A DNA stretch of 64,000 nucleotides. Source: Lachnospiraceae bacterium. GTDB lineage: Bacteria > Bacillota > Clostridia > Lachnospirales > Lachnospiraceae. The number at the start of each line of letters is the position of its first letter. Within the stretch, counting starts at the first letter, position 1. Shown piece after piece: positions 27,176 to 34,946 of the stretch. The stretch spans positions 62,001 to 126,000 of the forward strand of contig VSND01000003.1 of the NCBI GenBank assembly GCA_009774145.1. Reading direction: 5' to 3'. Both the position numbers and the translations under genes were made by a program. The notes beneath the pieces were generated by a model. That model searched no databases and was not told the DNA's origin. It worked only from the letters and a program-made list of their open reading frames with translations.

Positions 27176-27907
27176 ATGGAAAAAGGGTTTGACGAGAAGC
27201 TGACGCTGGATAGCGATACATTCAGCGGAATGAGCCGGGATTACAATTTCGTACTCCAGAGGCTTTTGGAGACAATGAGGGATAGGGACTGTGACGAAGG
27301 TTCCATAACTCTGAATCTGAAAATCTCCCTCAAATCAGAGTATATCCCGAACTATGACCCGAACGTCCAGGGAGAGAGCCGGGAGGTCAAGAAGCCGAAG
27401 TTCGAGCATAAGATTTCGTCCTCTGTAAAAATCACAGACGAGAAGAAAGGTACCCTGGACACGGAGATGGAGCTTGCCATGGATGACGATACCGGGATGT
27501 ATGTACTCCGGCCCATCGTGAACACGCAGCAGAGGAGCTTCTTTGATGATGACATGAGGGGGCAGTTCTCCGGATCAGATGAACCGGATACAGAGGCAGA
27601 GGGGGAGGACAGCGGAACGCCTGCCCTTCCCGGAAGGAAAGTCCTGGGACTTCCGGGGCCGGATGTGATAGATGGGGAGTTTAAGGAAGTGGACGCAGAA
27701 GGCACGGAAAGCCCGGATTCGGGCGGTACCGGAGAGGATAATATTTCTTCTATGGGCGGTGAAGAAAACGCTCCATTGGACGCTACCGACGCCTTATTTG
27801 AGGATGAAGAGGGCATGGAGGACAGCGGCGGGCATATTCCGTTCAGTGATGATGACGGAGACGAAGGAGAAGATGATGGATACGGCTATGAGGAGCCGGA
27901 GGATTGA
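27176..27907 (+). CDS. Acidic-tailed phage protein, unknown
   Basis: 243 residues, starting directly after the stop of the previous gene. A folded N-terminal half (about 1-125) is followed by a very acidic tail ending in a run of Asp/Glu. It may mimic nucleic acid or be a scaffold; no family recognised. Confidence 0.65.
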   Translation: MEKGFDEKLTLDSDTFSGMSRDYNFVLQRLLETMRDRDCDEGSITLNLKISLKSEYIPNYDPNVQGESREVKKPKFEHKISSSVKITDEKKGTLDTEMELAMDDDTGMYVLRPIVNTQQRSFFDDDMRGQFSGSDEPDTEAEGEDSGTPALPGRKVLGLPGPDVIDGEFKEVDAEGTESPDSGGTGEDNISSMGGEENAPLDATDALFEDEEGMEDSGGHIPFSDDDGDEGEDDGYGYEEPED

Positions 27908-27908
27908 T

Positions 27909-28118
27909 ATGGATGATGATAAAAGGATTGATGAATGGCTGGAGAACCATGACGGTGATGACTACTGCCATTACTGCAATTACGGCGCGGATTGTGACGG
28001 AAGAGGAGTAAGAGGCGGACCGGATGGTCCTATCTATCCCCCATGCTGTGATTTAGATTTCAAGGGGGAGTTACTGGATGTTGATGCACTACTGGAAGAT
28101 TTGCAAGAGGAGGAGTAA
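27909..28118 (+). CDS. Small Cys-rich phage protein
   Basis: 69 residues. Motif YCHYCNYGADCDGRG and PPCCD gives five to six Cys with one His, likely a zinc site, within an otherwise acidic protein. Overlapping frames upstream are ignored; ATG 27909 follows GGAGG. Confidence 0.6.
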   Translation: MDDDKRIDEWLENHDGDDYCHYCNYGADCDGRGVRGGPDGPIYPPCCDLDFKGELLDVDALLEDLQEEE

Positions 28119-28121
28119 ATC

Positions 28122-28289
28122 ATGGGATTAAGAAGTTTGGCCAGAACTGTAGCAGCAAACAAGAGCTATCGGCAGAGCGGTACCACGGACATGTTTGATT
28201 ATTTCTTCACTAAGCTGTGGAGGGAGAAGGGGCATCCGGCGCCCGATGTGAAGCGGCCCACCAAAAAGCCGAGGCGCGGCAGAAAGTAG
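28122..28289 (+). CDS. Small basic phage protein
   Basis: 55 residues, ending in a Lys/Arg/Pro-rich tail (KRPTKKPRRGRK). AGGAGG precedes the ATG. Possibly nucleic-acid binding; nothing else can be said. Confidence 0.5.
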   Translation: MGLRSLARTVAANKSYRQSGTTDMFDYFFTKLWREKGHPAPDVKRPTKKPRRGRK

Positions 28290-28343
28290 ATCAGACAGCA
28301 GCGCGGTTTCTTCCTGGAGCTGCGCTGCATGAAAGGAGAAAAG

Positions 28344-28778
28344 ATGGATAAGAGCAGGAACAAAGGCCAGGACACAAGGAACATTCCGGACGGACCGGCA
28401 GACGGCATCAGCCTGGATGTGCAGAGTACACATACGAGGTTCCGGGGGAAAGGCGATCAGCGGAGGATGGCAAAGCAGATGGTTGTCCCCGGGAACATCA
28501 AGGCCAGCGTGGAGCTGGGGGTTGTGTCCATATCGGACCGGGTGCATGACATCATGCTGACCGTGAGGATTGAGGATATGTCTGCGGTGATGGCCGGTGC
28601 ATACGAGATGGCGAGAAGGGCAGAGGCGGAAGGGAGTGCGGACGGTGAAAAAGAGGACCAGGTACATAAAGGTCTACGAGAGGATTCTCCTGGAGGAGAA
28701 GAAACTCCTGGAGGAGCTTGCGAAAATACCGGTGGACGGCAGGAGGACGGCTCCGGTCAATGCCAGGAAAGCATTTAA
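28344..28778 (+). CDS. Phage protein, unknown
   Basis: About 144 residues. The first 100 look folded (QMVVPGNIKASVELGVVSI, MLTVRIEDMSAVMAG); the last 45 are Gly/Glu-rich and overlap the next gene in another frame. AAAGGAG lies upstream of ATG 28344. The long overlap (134 bases) is unusual; the C-terminal part may be the side effect of a new downstream start. Confidence 0.5.
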   Translation: MDKSRNKGQDTRNIPDGPADGISLDVQSTHTRFRGKGDQRRMAKQMVVPGNIKASVELGVVSISDRVHDIMLTVRIEDMSAVMAGAYEMARRAEAEGSADGEKEDQVHKGLREDSPGGEETPGGACENTGGRQEDGSGQCQESI

Positions 28779-28953
28779 GCTCATATCGGATATGTGCTAC
28801 CAGCTGGCCCAGGAGTGCAACGTACTGGTGAGCTATCCACAGAAAGCAATCGCAGGGAAGAAAGTTGACCTGGGGGGGATGCTCATATTGCTGCCAAACT
28901 GTAAGCTGGTGACGATTGAGGAGTTGAAAGAGATTGAGGATAGGAGGTACTGA
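28645..28953 (+). CDS. Phage protein, unknown
   Basis: About 102 residues starting at GTG after GGAAGGGAG. Basic N-terminus (KKRTRYIKVYERILLEEKKLLEEL), helical middle, and a beta-like end. Overlaps the preceding gene by 134 bases in a different frame. Function unknown. Confidence 0.55.
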   Translation: MKKRTRYIKVYERILLEEKKLLEELAKIPVDGRRTAPVNARKAFKLISDMCYQLAQECNVLVSYPQKAIAGKKVDLGGMLILLPNCKLVTIEELKEIEDRRY

Positions 28954-28954
28954 T

Positions 28955-29215
28955 ATGTCAAGAGGGAATTTTGGAAGGTGTGCCGGATGCGGCGCACAGA
29001 TCATCTGGATAAAGACGAAAGCCGGGAAGAACATGCCGTGCAATACGTTGCTGGTGGACTACAAGGCGGATGGAGGCAAGGATAAAATCGTTCTCCAGAC
29101 CGGGGAAGTGGTCTCCGGTACCATCGTTTCATCCCAGGATAACCCGGATGGTTCCGGTTATACATCGCATTTTGCCACCTGCAGCAACGCGAAGAATTTC
29201 AGACGCAGGAGGTAG
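28955..29215 (+). CDS. Zinc-ribbon phage protein
   Basis: 86 residues. N-terminal CAGCGAQIIWIKTKAGK followed by MPC is a short zinc-ribbon-like motif common to many Firmicutes phages; later CxN pair near the end. Starts after AGGAGG with the preceding stop just upstream. Role unknown. Confidence 0.65.
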   Translation: MSRGNFGRCAGCGAQIIWIKTKAGKNMPCNTLLVDYKADGGKDKIVLQTGEVVSGTIVSSQDNPDGSGYTSHFATCSNAKNFRRRR

Positions 29216-29254
29216 GGCAAAGAAAAAAGGTCATACCGCTGTGCAGCACAACCC

Positions 29255-29306
29255 CATTCCTCTATAACATCAACTACCCCTATTATAGGGGGTTATCAGA
29301 GGAATG
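29255..29306. repeat. Long imperfect palindrome upstream of the ArpU-like gene
   Basis: Outer arms CATTCCTCT (29255-29263) / AGAGGAATG (29298-29306), inner arms ATAAC / GTTAT, and a central hairpin with CCCCTA / TAGGGG arms. It ends just before the AAGGAGG ribosome binding site at about 29310. Could be an operator or an RNA structure sequestering nothing but flanking translation initiation. Confidence 0.6.
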
Positions 29307-29324
29307 TCAAGGAGGTAATTGCAC

Positions 29325-29900
29325 ATGGGAAAATCACAAGGCAGGCCGGTACGATATGAGTTCACCGAGGAGAATATAAATGTCATAGCGGCGATTGCTG
29401 CCGAGAAAGGGATTGAAGCGTACAAAGAGGAGCATAGGAAAGAGGAGGCGGAGCGCCAGAGCAGGGTACAGAACAATGCCAAAGCCCTGCTTACGAATTA
29501 CCGGCGGTTCAAGGACTACATAGAGAACGCGGAGTATGACATGGACACGACTTCCGATGATTCTCTGAAAGATATGCTGTCACTGATGCAGGGGTATTTC
29601 AAAGACAGCGACCTTAAAGTATTGAGCATAGAGAAGGGCAAGGCTAAGACAAAGATGATTATGAGCCATGTGGACACTATGCTGGATGTATATAAAAAAC
29701 AATGCGAAATAGCGGCAGACCCAGAGGAAATGAGAAGATATAGGGTAATCAAGGGGCTTTACCTGGATGCGGAGCCTAAGACTGCGGTGGATATAGCGGA
29801 GGAGGAACATATCACGGAGAGAACCGTGTTCCGGGACGTGAAAGCTGCCTGCAAGCGTCTGGCGATACTGTTTTTCGGGATCTATGGATTCCGGTATTAG
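29325..29900 (+). CDS. ArpU/sigma-like phage late regulator
   Basis: 191 residues. Helical N-terminal half (AEKGIEAYKEEHRKEEAERQ), and a C-terminal HTH region (about 150-190: TAVDIAEEEHITERTVFRDVKAA) resembling sigma-70 region 4 and ArpU-type activators that switch on phage late genes. It is the last gene of the early operon, just before the promoter of the late module, which fits that role. ATG 29325 is 8-10 bases from AAGGAGG. Confidence 0.75.
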   Translation: MGKSQGRPVRYEFTEENINVIAAIAAEKGIEAYKEEHRKEEAERQSRVQNNAKALLTNYRRFKDYIENAEYDMDTTSDDSLKDMLSLMQGYFKDSDLKVLSIEKGKAKTKMIMSHVDTMLDVYKKQCEIAADPEEMRRYRVIKGLYLDAEPKTAVDIAEEEHITERTVFRDVKAACKRLAILFFGIYGFRY

Positions 29901-30080
29901 CGGTGTCAAAAATATGTCATTGATATTTCAGTAGCCAGGTCTTAATATGGTATCAGCCGAAAAACCCCAATGTCATGCTCATTTTGTGAGAGTAACCATG
30001 TGTTTTCCCTCCAGACCAGGGCGGAGGAATCTGTCCCGGCATCGGAAAAACGGTTAAAGGCAGAGTTTCATACTCGATGG

Positions 30081-30107
30081 AAAGCAGCCGCCGCCTGGCT
30101 GCTTTTC
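30081..30107 (+). terminator. Terminator of the early operon
   Basis: Stem AAAGCAGCC / GGCTGCTTT with a 7-base loop and T-rich end. It lies in the 430-base gap between the ArpU-like gene and the HAD gene; the gap before it (29901-30080) shows nothing else convincing. Confidence 0.75.
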
Positions 30108-30151
30108 GTTTGCCGAAAGACCGGCAGGCGGCATAAAACCTGGGGTTTTCA

Positions 30152-30180
30152 TTGATATGCGCCCTGGGATATGGTATAAT
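30152..30180 (+). promoter_or_regulatory. Promoter of the packaging/virion module
   Basis: TTGATA (30152-30157), 17-base spacer, perfect TATAAT (30175-30180). Reads into the structured leader and the HAD gene. Confidence 0.8.
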
Positions 30181-30186
30181 TAAAGG

Positions 30187-30328
30187 GTAAATAGGGGCAT
30201 AAAAAACAGAGCTTTGCACCCTGGAAAAGTCACAAGCCCTGTCCCCATCCGAAAGAAGGATGTAGGTTCATTGTAGCATCCCTTCCGGATAAAAGCAACC
30301 ATAATCTCAAAGAAAGAAGGAAAAGGAC
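30187..30328 (+). ncRNA. Structured 5' leader of the late module
   Basis: Untranslated leader of about 140 bases. First domain: GGGG (30194-30197) with CCCC (30243-30246) around CAGAGCTTTG / CAAGCCCTG. Second: GGATG near 30258 can pair with CATCC on either side (30246-30250 or 30275-30279), giving two exclusive hairpins. No open frame. May be a regulatory leader or small RNA; class unknown. Confidence 0.4.
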
Positions 30329-30856
30329 ATGAATAACACAATGAATCAGACGGCAGAAAAGAGCGGCATCACCGGAGGGCGTAGGATATGCCTGCTGGAT
30401 TTGAATTACACCCTGGTATCAAACCAGATGGACACGCGGATGCTCCGGCCGTTCTCCAGGAGGATGGAGGGCGAGGAGTACCGGATGGACTTGATAGATG
30501 CCATCAAGGGCGATTATGTCATCATCATTACGGCCAGGCCGGACTACCAGAGGGTGCAGACGATGCAGAACGTCCTCAAAAAGACCGGATGGGAACCGGT
30601 GGAAGTCTATTTCAATGACATCAATGCGGAGCCGCATGTGTTCAAGGAATCCGCGCTCAAAAGGTTCATCTTCCCTAAGTACGGCACGGACGGATCACTG
30701 TTCTATGCGGTGGAGAGCAATCCTAAGACCAGAGCGATGTATAAGAAATACGGCATCCACGCAGAGCCGTATTCGGAGTTCATAAAGAAGGTAGGGGTGG
30801 ACGGAAAGGTTGCACCGGCGGAGCCGGAGATGCAGCAGCTCTCCCTATTTGACTAA
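30329..30856 (+). CDS. HAD-superfamily hydrolase
   Basis: 175 residues. Motif I CLLDLNYTLVS (nucleophile in D-x-N-x-T), motif II IIITARP, and Lys plus acidic pair further on (YGTDGSLFYAVESNPKTRAM) define a small phosphatase or polynucleotide-phosphatase-like HAD protein. Phage HADs may act on nucleotide or RNA/DNA 5'/3' phosphates. Precedes the ParB cluster but is separated from it by a terminator. Confidence 0.78.
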   Translation: MNNTMNQTAEKSGITGGRRICLLDLNYTLVSNQMDTRMLRPFSRRMEGEEYRMDLIDAIKGDYVIIITARPDYQRVQTMQNVLKKTGWEPVEVYFNDINAEPHVFKESALKRFIFPKYGTDGSLFYAVESNPKTRAMYKKYGIHAEPYSEFIKKVGVDGKVAPAEPEMQQLSLFD

Positions 30857-30884
30857 GGCGTCATAACTGCATACAGATTATTAG

Positions 30885-30918
30885 GCGGCATGTTCCTTCC
30901 TGGGATGTGCCGCTTTTT
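30885..30918 (+). terminator. Terminator after the HAD gene
   Basis: Twelve-base stem starting GCGGCA / TGCCGC with several wobble pairs, 9-10 base loop region, followed by five T. Readthrough or an unseen promoter must feed the next genes. Confidence 0.75.
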
Positions 30919-30950
30919 AATGCAAATAACGAAGAAAGGAAGGGAAACGG

Positions 30951-31559
30951 ATGGAAACACAGACAATGAGGGTGGCAGAGATTGTACCGGCGGTATATAA
31001 TCCCAGGGTAACACTGACGGAAAAGGATTTTGAGTACCAGGCACTAAAGGCAAGCATTGACGAGTTCGGGCTGGTGGTTCCTCTGATTGTGAACCGGCAG
31101 ACCGGGAACCTGGTGAGTGGACACCAGAGGCTCAATGTCATGCTGGCAAAAGGCGTGGAGGAGACGGAGGTTGTCATCGTGGACATGGAGCCGAAAAAGG
31201 AAATGGCTCTCTGCATCGCCATGAACAAGATAACCGGCGAGTGGGACTATGGAAAGCTGGCAGACATCATGGAGGAGCTGCGGGATGCGGAAGGGATTGA
31301 CACAACGACCACCGGATTCTCCGATCACGACATCGCGGAGCTTCTGGGGGAGCTGGATGCAGCGGCAGAGGACATCCCGGACGTGGAGGGCGTGGCGAAG
31401 AAGGACGATGATACGGAGGGAATCCCCTGCATCGTGGGCGAATATAAATTCCGGATTCCGGATGGGCCGTACAAGGATATGATGGCAGACATCCGGGAGA
31501 AGGTCGGGTTCTCTAAGGAGATGGTAGAGGGAGAAATGAAAAGGAGGCTGATGGGATGA
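30951..31559 (+). CDS. ParB/Srx N-terminal domain protein 1
   Basis: 202 residues. ParB/sulfiredoxin-type fold in the first 115 residues: YNPRVTL, LKASIDEFGLVVPLIVN, LVSGHQRLNVML, and MNKITGEWDYGKLADIM. Then an acidic linker and a C-terminal segment (FRIPDGPYKDMMADIREKVGFSKEM). This ParB fold can bind CTP or act as nuclease; in phages it commonly accompanies DNA methyltransferases and terminase. First of three consecutive, clearly related genes. Confidence 0.85.
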   Translation: METQTMRVAEIVPAVYNPRVTLTEKDFEYQALKASIDEFGLVVPLIVNRQTGNLVSGHQRLNVMLAKGVEETEVVIVDMEPKKEMALCIAMNKITGEWDYGKLADIMEELRDAEGIDTTTTGFSDHDIAELLGELDAAAEDIPDVEGVAKKDDDTEGIPCIVGEYKFRIPDGPYKDMMADIREKVGFSKEMVEGEMKRRLMG

Positions 31560-32164
31560 AGATAGAAACTCTGAATATAGCAGACATCCGGGCAAGCTCT
31601 TTCAATCCGCGCATCACACTGGAGAAGGGTTCCAGGGAGTATGAGGCGATAGCGGCCAGCATAAGGGAATTTGGGTTCGTGGAGCCGCTGGTGGTGAACA
31701 GCCATAACATGTGCTGCCTGGGAGGGCATCAGCGCTTATCCGTGCTGAAGGATATGGGCGTGGAGTCCGTGGAATGCGTGATGGTGGAGGAGCCGGACCA
31801 GGCCAGGGAGAAGGCTTTATGCGTTGCCCTTAATAGGATAAAGGGCGAATGGGATATGGATATGCTGGCGGCCCTGCTCCAGGACGAGGCCGTTTTCTCT
31901 CTTCCTACCGGTTTTGAGGAGGGCGAGGTAGACCTGGAGCGGATGCTGGAGGATGTGGAGCCGCCCGAACTTTCGGAGGAGGAACCGGAGGAGGCGGAGG
32001 AGCCTGCCGGTCCGGAGGGTACCACAGTAGTAAAGATTGGCAATTTCAAGTTCAAGATCACCATATCGGAGTACCAGGGTATGTTAAATACCATCCGAGA
32101 CGCCGGTATTTTCGATTCTAAGGCGATTTCTGATGAAATTAAGAGGAGGATACTTAATGGTTAA
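31556..32164 (+). CDS. ParB/Srx N-terminal domain protein 2
   Basis: 202 residues and same layout as its upstream neighbour: FNPRITLEKG, IREFGFVEPLVVN, CLGGHQRLSVL, LNRIKGEWDMDMLAALL, then a Glu/Pro-rich linker and FKITISEYQGMLNTIRDAGIFDSKA. An evident tandem duplicate diverged from gene 1. Overlaps gene 1 by 4 bases and gene 3 by 8. The SGHQR of genes 1 and 3 is GGHQR here. Confidence 0.85.
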   Translation: MKIETLNIADIRASSFNPRITLEKGSREYEAIAASIREFGFVEPLVVNSHNMCCLGGHQRLSVLKDMGVESVECVMVEEPDQAREKALCVALNRIKGEWDMDMLAALLQDEAVFSLPTGFEEGEVDLERMLEDVEPPELSEEEPEEAEEPAGPEGTTVVKIGNFKFKITISEYQGMLNTIRDAGIFDSKAISDEIKRRILNG

Positions 32165-33716
32165 ATTAGTCCCTATTGGCGACGTGAGGGCGTCAGAATA
32201 CAATCCAAGAAAGAATGATGAAAAGCGCCTGGCACTCACAGAAATGTCTCTGCGAAAGCTGGGCTTTTTGCTGCCTATCTATGCGGATAAGGACGGCGAG
32301 ATATTATCCGGGCATCAGCGCCATCTGGTGGCGGAGCGCATGGGCTTTGACAAGATACCGGTCCAGTATGTAGACCAGGAGGATTTGAACAGCAGAAAGG
32401 CACTCAACGTACTGTTCAACCGGGCAACAAATGACCTCCAGAAGCAGGACACATGTACGAAGATTAAGAAGCGCCTCTATAACATGGACGTAGACGGCAT
32501 GTGCGCGGGCCTTCCGGACATCGAGCCTGGGAGCGAGGCATCCTATCCGTGCGTGTACGCTTGCAGGCGGATTGATACCGTGCAGCTGGCAAAGAAGAAC
32601 CACCGGGATTTCGATTCCCACATGAAAGCCCTGGCAAAGGCGCTGGAGAAAAAGACCGGGAGCCTTATGCCGGTAGTCATCGGCCCGGACATGGATGTGG
32701 TGAACGGGATCGGCAGGCTCCAGGTGGCGGCGGAGGCCGGAAAGAAGTTCATCCAGTGCGTGGAAGTGACGGAGGCCCAGAGGGAGTTCGCGTCCGCGAT
32801 GCTGAACCTATTATCAATGGACTTCTCTATGGAATCCGAATATGCGGACGTACTCCGGTACAATTCCTTTATGAGGGAGCGCAACACCAGGGAGACGGAT
32901 GCGGAGGGCAACTGCGCCCTGGGGGACGGATTTTTCAAGGGGGTATTCCCGAACAACAACGGCAGGGACTTTTTCAAGCTGGAGGGCGATGTCTTAAAAG
33001 CCTGGACCGGACGGTATGGGGATAAGATTGTGGATTTCGGCGCTGGAAAGCTGAACAACACCAGGACGCTCCGGGCCGCAGGCGTGTACGTCTCTGCATT
33101 TGAGCCTTATTTTGTCACTACTGGCGATGAAATACACAAGCAAAAGAGCCTGGAGATAGCGGAGCGGTTCCTGGAGGAGGTAGGGAGCGGCGTGGAGTAC
33201 ACATCGGTATTCATATCCTCTGTTTTCAATTCCGTGCCGTTCATGGAGGACAGAAAGAAGATAGCGGCCATCGCGGCTGCGCTCTGCTATCCGAAGGGCC
33301 AGGTGGTATGCTGGTGCCAGAGCAACGAGGCGCACCAGTTCACGGCCACGAAGAAAAAATCCGTCCAGGATGAAGCGAGGCTGACATTTGACCTGGACTA
33401 TGAACCCAATACCATCCTGGGGGATATTTCAAAGCACCCGAAAGTCCAGAAGGGGCATACGAGGGAGGAAATGACCGGGATATTCGCGCCGAGGTTCCGG
33501 AAGGTTAAGAGGCTGGACCTCATTCAGAAATTCTGGTACCTGGAGGCAATCGAACCTATCCTGGATGTGGACGCGCTGGCGGATGCCCTGGATTTTGAGT
33601 TTGACCTTCCTTATCCGGACGGCTCCACGATGGGGCTTGCGGGCCGGGCGAGGGAAGTGTTTGAAAAACGGTTAGGCGTGAAGCTGCCGGGAAAGGAGGG
33701 GAGCTATGGGAAGTAA
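32157..33716 (+). CDS. ParB-domain / methyltransferase-like fusion protein
   Basis: 519 residues. Residues 1-110 are a ParB domain (YNPRKNDEKR, LSGHQRHLV, LNVLFNRATNDLQKQ). Residues about 140-220 look like a second degenerate ParB-like unit (VVIGPDMDVVNGIGRLQVAAE). From about 285 there is a Rossmann methyltransferase-like part with a motif I-type IVDFGAGKLNN (D at about 293) and a downstream acidic EPY. ATG 32157 follows AGAGGAGG. Domain order suggests a DNA-modifying enzyme with ParB-type DNA or nucleotide recognition; substrate unknown. Confidence 0.7.
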   Translation: MVKLVPIGDVRASEYNPRKNDEKRLALTEMSLRKLGFLLPIYADKDGEILSGHQRHLVAERMGFDKIPVQYVDQEDLNSRKALNVLFNRATNDLQKQDTCTKIKKRLYNMDVDGMCAGLPDIEPGSEASYPCVYACRRIDTVQLAKKNHRDFDSHMKALAKALEKKTGSLMPVVIGPDMDVVNGIGRLQVAAEAGKKFIQCVEVTEAQREFASAMLNLLSMDFSMESEYADVLRYNSFMRERNTRETDAEGNCALGDGFFKGVFPNNNGRDFFKLEGDVLKAWTGRYGDKIVDFGAGKLNNTRTLRAAGVYVSAFEPYFVTTGDEIHKQKSLEIAERFLEEVGSGVEYTSVFISSVFNSVPFMEDRKKIAAIAAALCYPKGQVVCWCQSNEAHQFTATKKKSVQDEARLTFDLDYEPNTILGDISKHPKVQKGHTREEMTGIFAPRFRKVKRLDLIQKFWYLEAIEPILDVDALADALDFEFDLPYPDGSTMGLAGRAREVFEKRLGVKLPGKEGSYGK

Positions 33717-34425
33717 TGGGAATGTCGATAACGTGTCACCGAATGGGAAGTGGGAATTTGACAGCGAAGTGGCGCGGTGCTTTGCAAATATGCTGGAGCG
33801 GAGCATCCCGGACTACCGGAGCATGAGGAGTCTGGTCTATGAGATAGGAGAAAAGTTCATCACTCCCGACACCTGGATCACGGACATAGGGTGCTCTACC
33901 GGGCTTGCAATAGAGCCTTTTTACGAGAAACACGCGGACGAAAACAAGTATTTCCTCTGTGACAACTCCGCAGCAATGCTGGAGGAGTGCAGGAGTAAAT
34001 TTTCGGTAGGCATCGGGGCCGGTTTTGTGAAATGCGTAAACGGTAACTTTTTTGAAGTGGAAATGCCCCTGGCAAACAGCCTGGTACTGTCCATCCTATC
34101 CATGCAGTTCATGCCCACATCGTACCGCCAGAAAATGCTGAATGACATATACGACCACATGCTGTACGGAGGGGCGCTTGTCTTTGTAGAGAAGGTAGTG
34201 GCGGACGGAGGGGCGGATGACCTTCTGGTGGATTTGTACTATGAGATGAAGCGCCGGAACGGCTACACGATTGAGAAGATAGTGGAAAAGCGGAAGAGCC
34301 TGGAAAACGTGCTGTCTCCGCTGAAGCCTGGATGGAATGTGGAGATGCTGCACAATGCAGGGTTTAAGGTTGTGGATATGTTCTGGAGATGCCTTAATTT
34401 CTGTGGATGGATTGCCATAAAATAA
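33706..34425 (+). CDS. CmoA-like carboxy-SAM synthase homologue
   Basis: 239 residues, close to the 247 of E. coli CmoA, which turns SAM plus prephenate into carboxy-SAM for tRNA wobble modification. Similarity by recall runs the whole length: WEFDSEVARCFANMLERSIP, DIGCSTG (60-66), GGALVFVEKVV, then GYTIEKIVEKRKSLENVL. Arg196 sits where CmoA Arg199 holds the carboxylate of prephenate/cxSAM, and is kept. No cmoB-like gene is in view, and this is a phage context: it overlaps the ParB-methyltransferase gene by 11 bases, suggesting both act together. Confidence 0.75.
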   Translation: MGSNGNVDNVSPNGKWEFDSEVARCFANMLERSIPDYRSMRSLVYEIGEKFITPDTWITDIGCSTGLAIEPFYEKHADENKYFLCDNSAAMLEECRSKFSVGIGAGFVKCVNGNFFEVEMPLANSLVLSILSMQFMPTSYRQKMLNDIYDHMLYGGALVFVEKVVADGGADDLLVDLYYEMKRRNGYTIEKIVEKRKSLENVLSPLKPGWNVEMLHNAGFKVVDMFWRCLNFCGWIAIK

Positions 34426-34463
34426 CCCGGAAGTAGTACCGCGGAGCGAAGGAGGTGGGCGAA

Positions 34464-34946
34464 GTGTCCAAAACCGAAAAGCCGTGGGAACGCCAGAAGG
34501 GGGAAACCGAGCAGGCATTTGAGGCGTTTGCAATCTACCGGGATTTAGGTCTAAAGAGGTCTAACCATGAAGTCTGCGAGCGGTTGTCTAAGAGTAGACA
34601 GCTCATTTCACGCTGGAAGTCTAAGTACGGATGGGACGAAAGGGTGAGGGCTTATGACAATGAGATGGAGCGCCAGGCACACGCGGAGGCAGTCAAGGAC
34701 CTAAAGGACATGACGAAGCGCCACACCAAGATTGCTGTTCAGATGCAGAAAAAGGCACTGGAGGCGTTGGAGAAGCTGAAAGTTGAGGACATGACGCCGA
34801 GGGACATCAAGGAGTATATCAAGATTGCTACCGAGCTGGAGAGGCTGAACCGGAGCGTGTCTGCAAGCGATAACGCGATAGACGAGGAGGAGCAGACCAG
34901 GGTGGAGGTCTATATGCCGGAGAAGGAGGCTGACGAGGATGAATAA
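34464..34946 (+). CDS. Terminase small subunit
   Basis: 160 residues, GTG start 8 bases after GAAGGAGG. An N-terminal HTH region (SNHEVCERLSKSRQLISRWKSKYGWDERVRAYD) typical of phage TerS, then a long helix for oligomerisation and an acidic tail. Recognises phage DNA for packaging and works with TerL, which begins 8 bases before its end. Confidence 0.85.
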   Translation: MSKTEKPWERQKGETEQAFEAFAIYRDLGLKRSNHEVCERLSKSRQLISRWKSKYGWDERVRAYDNEMERQAHAEAVKDLKDMTKRHTKIAVQMQKKALEALEKLKVEDMTPRDIKEYIKIATELERLNRSVSASDNAIDEEEQTRVEVYMPEKEADEDE

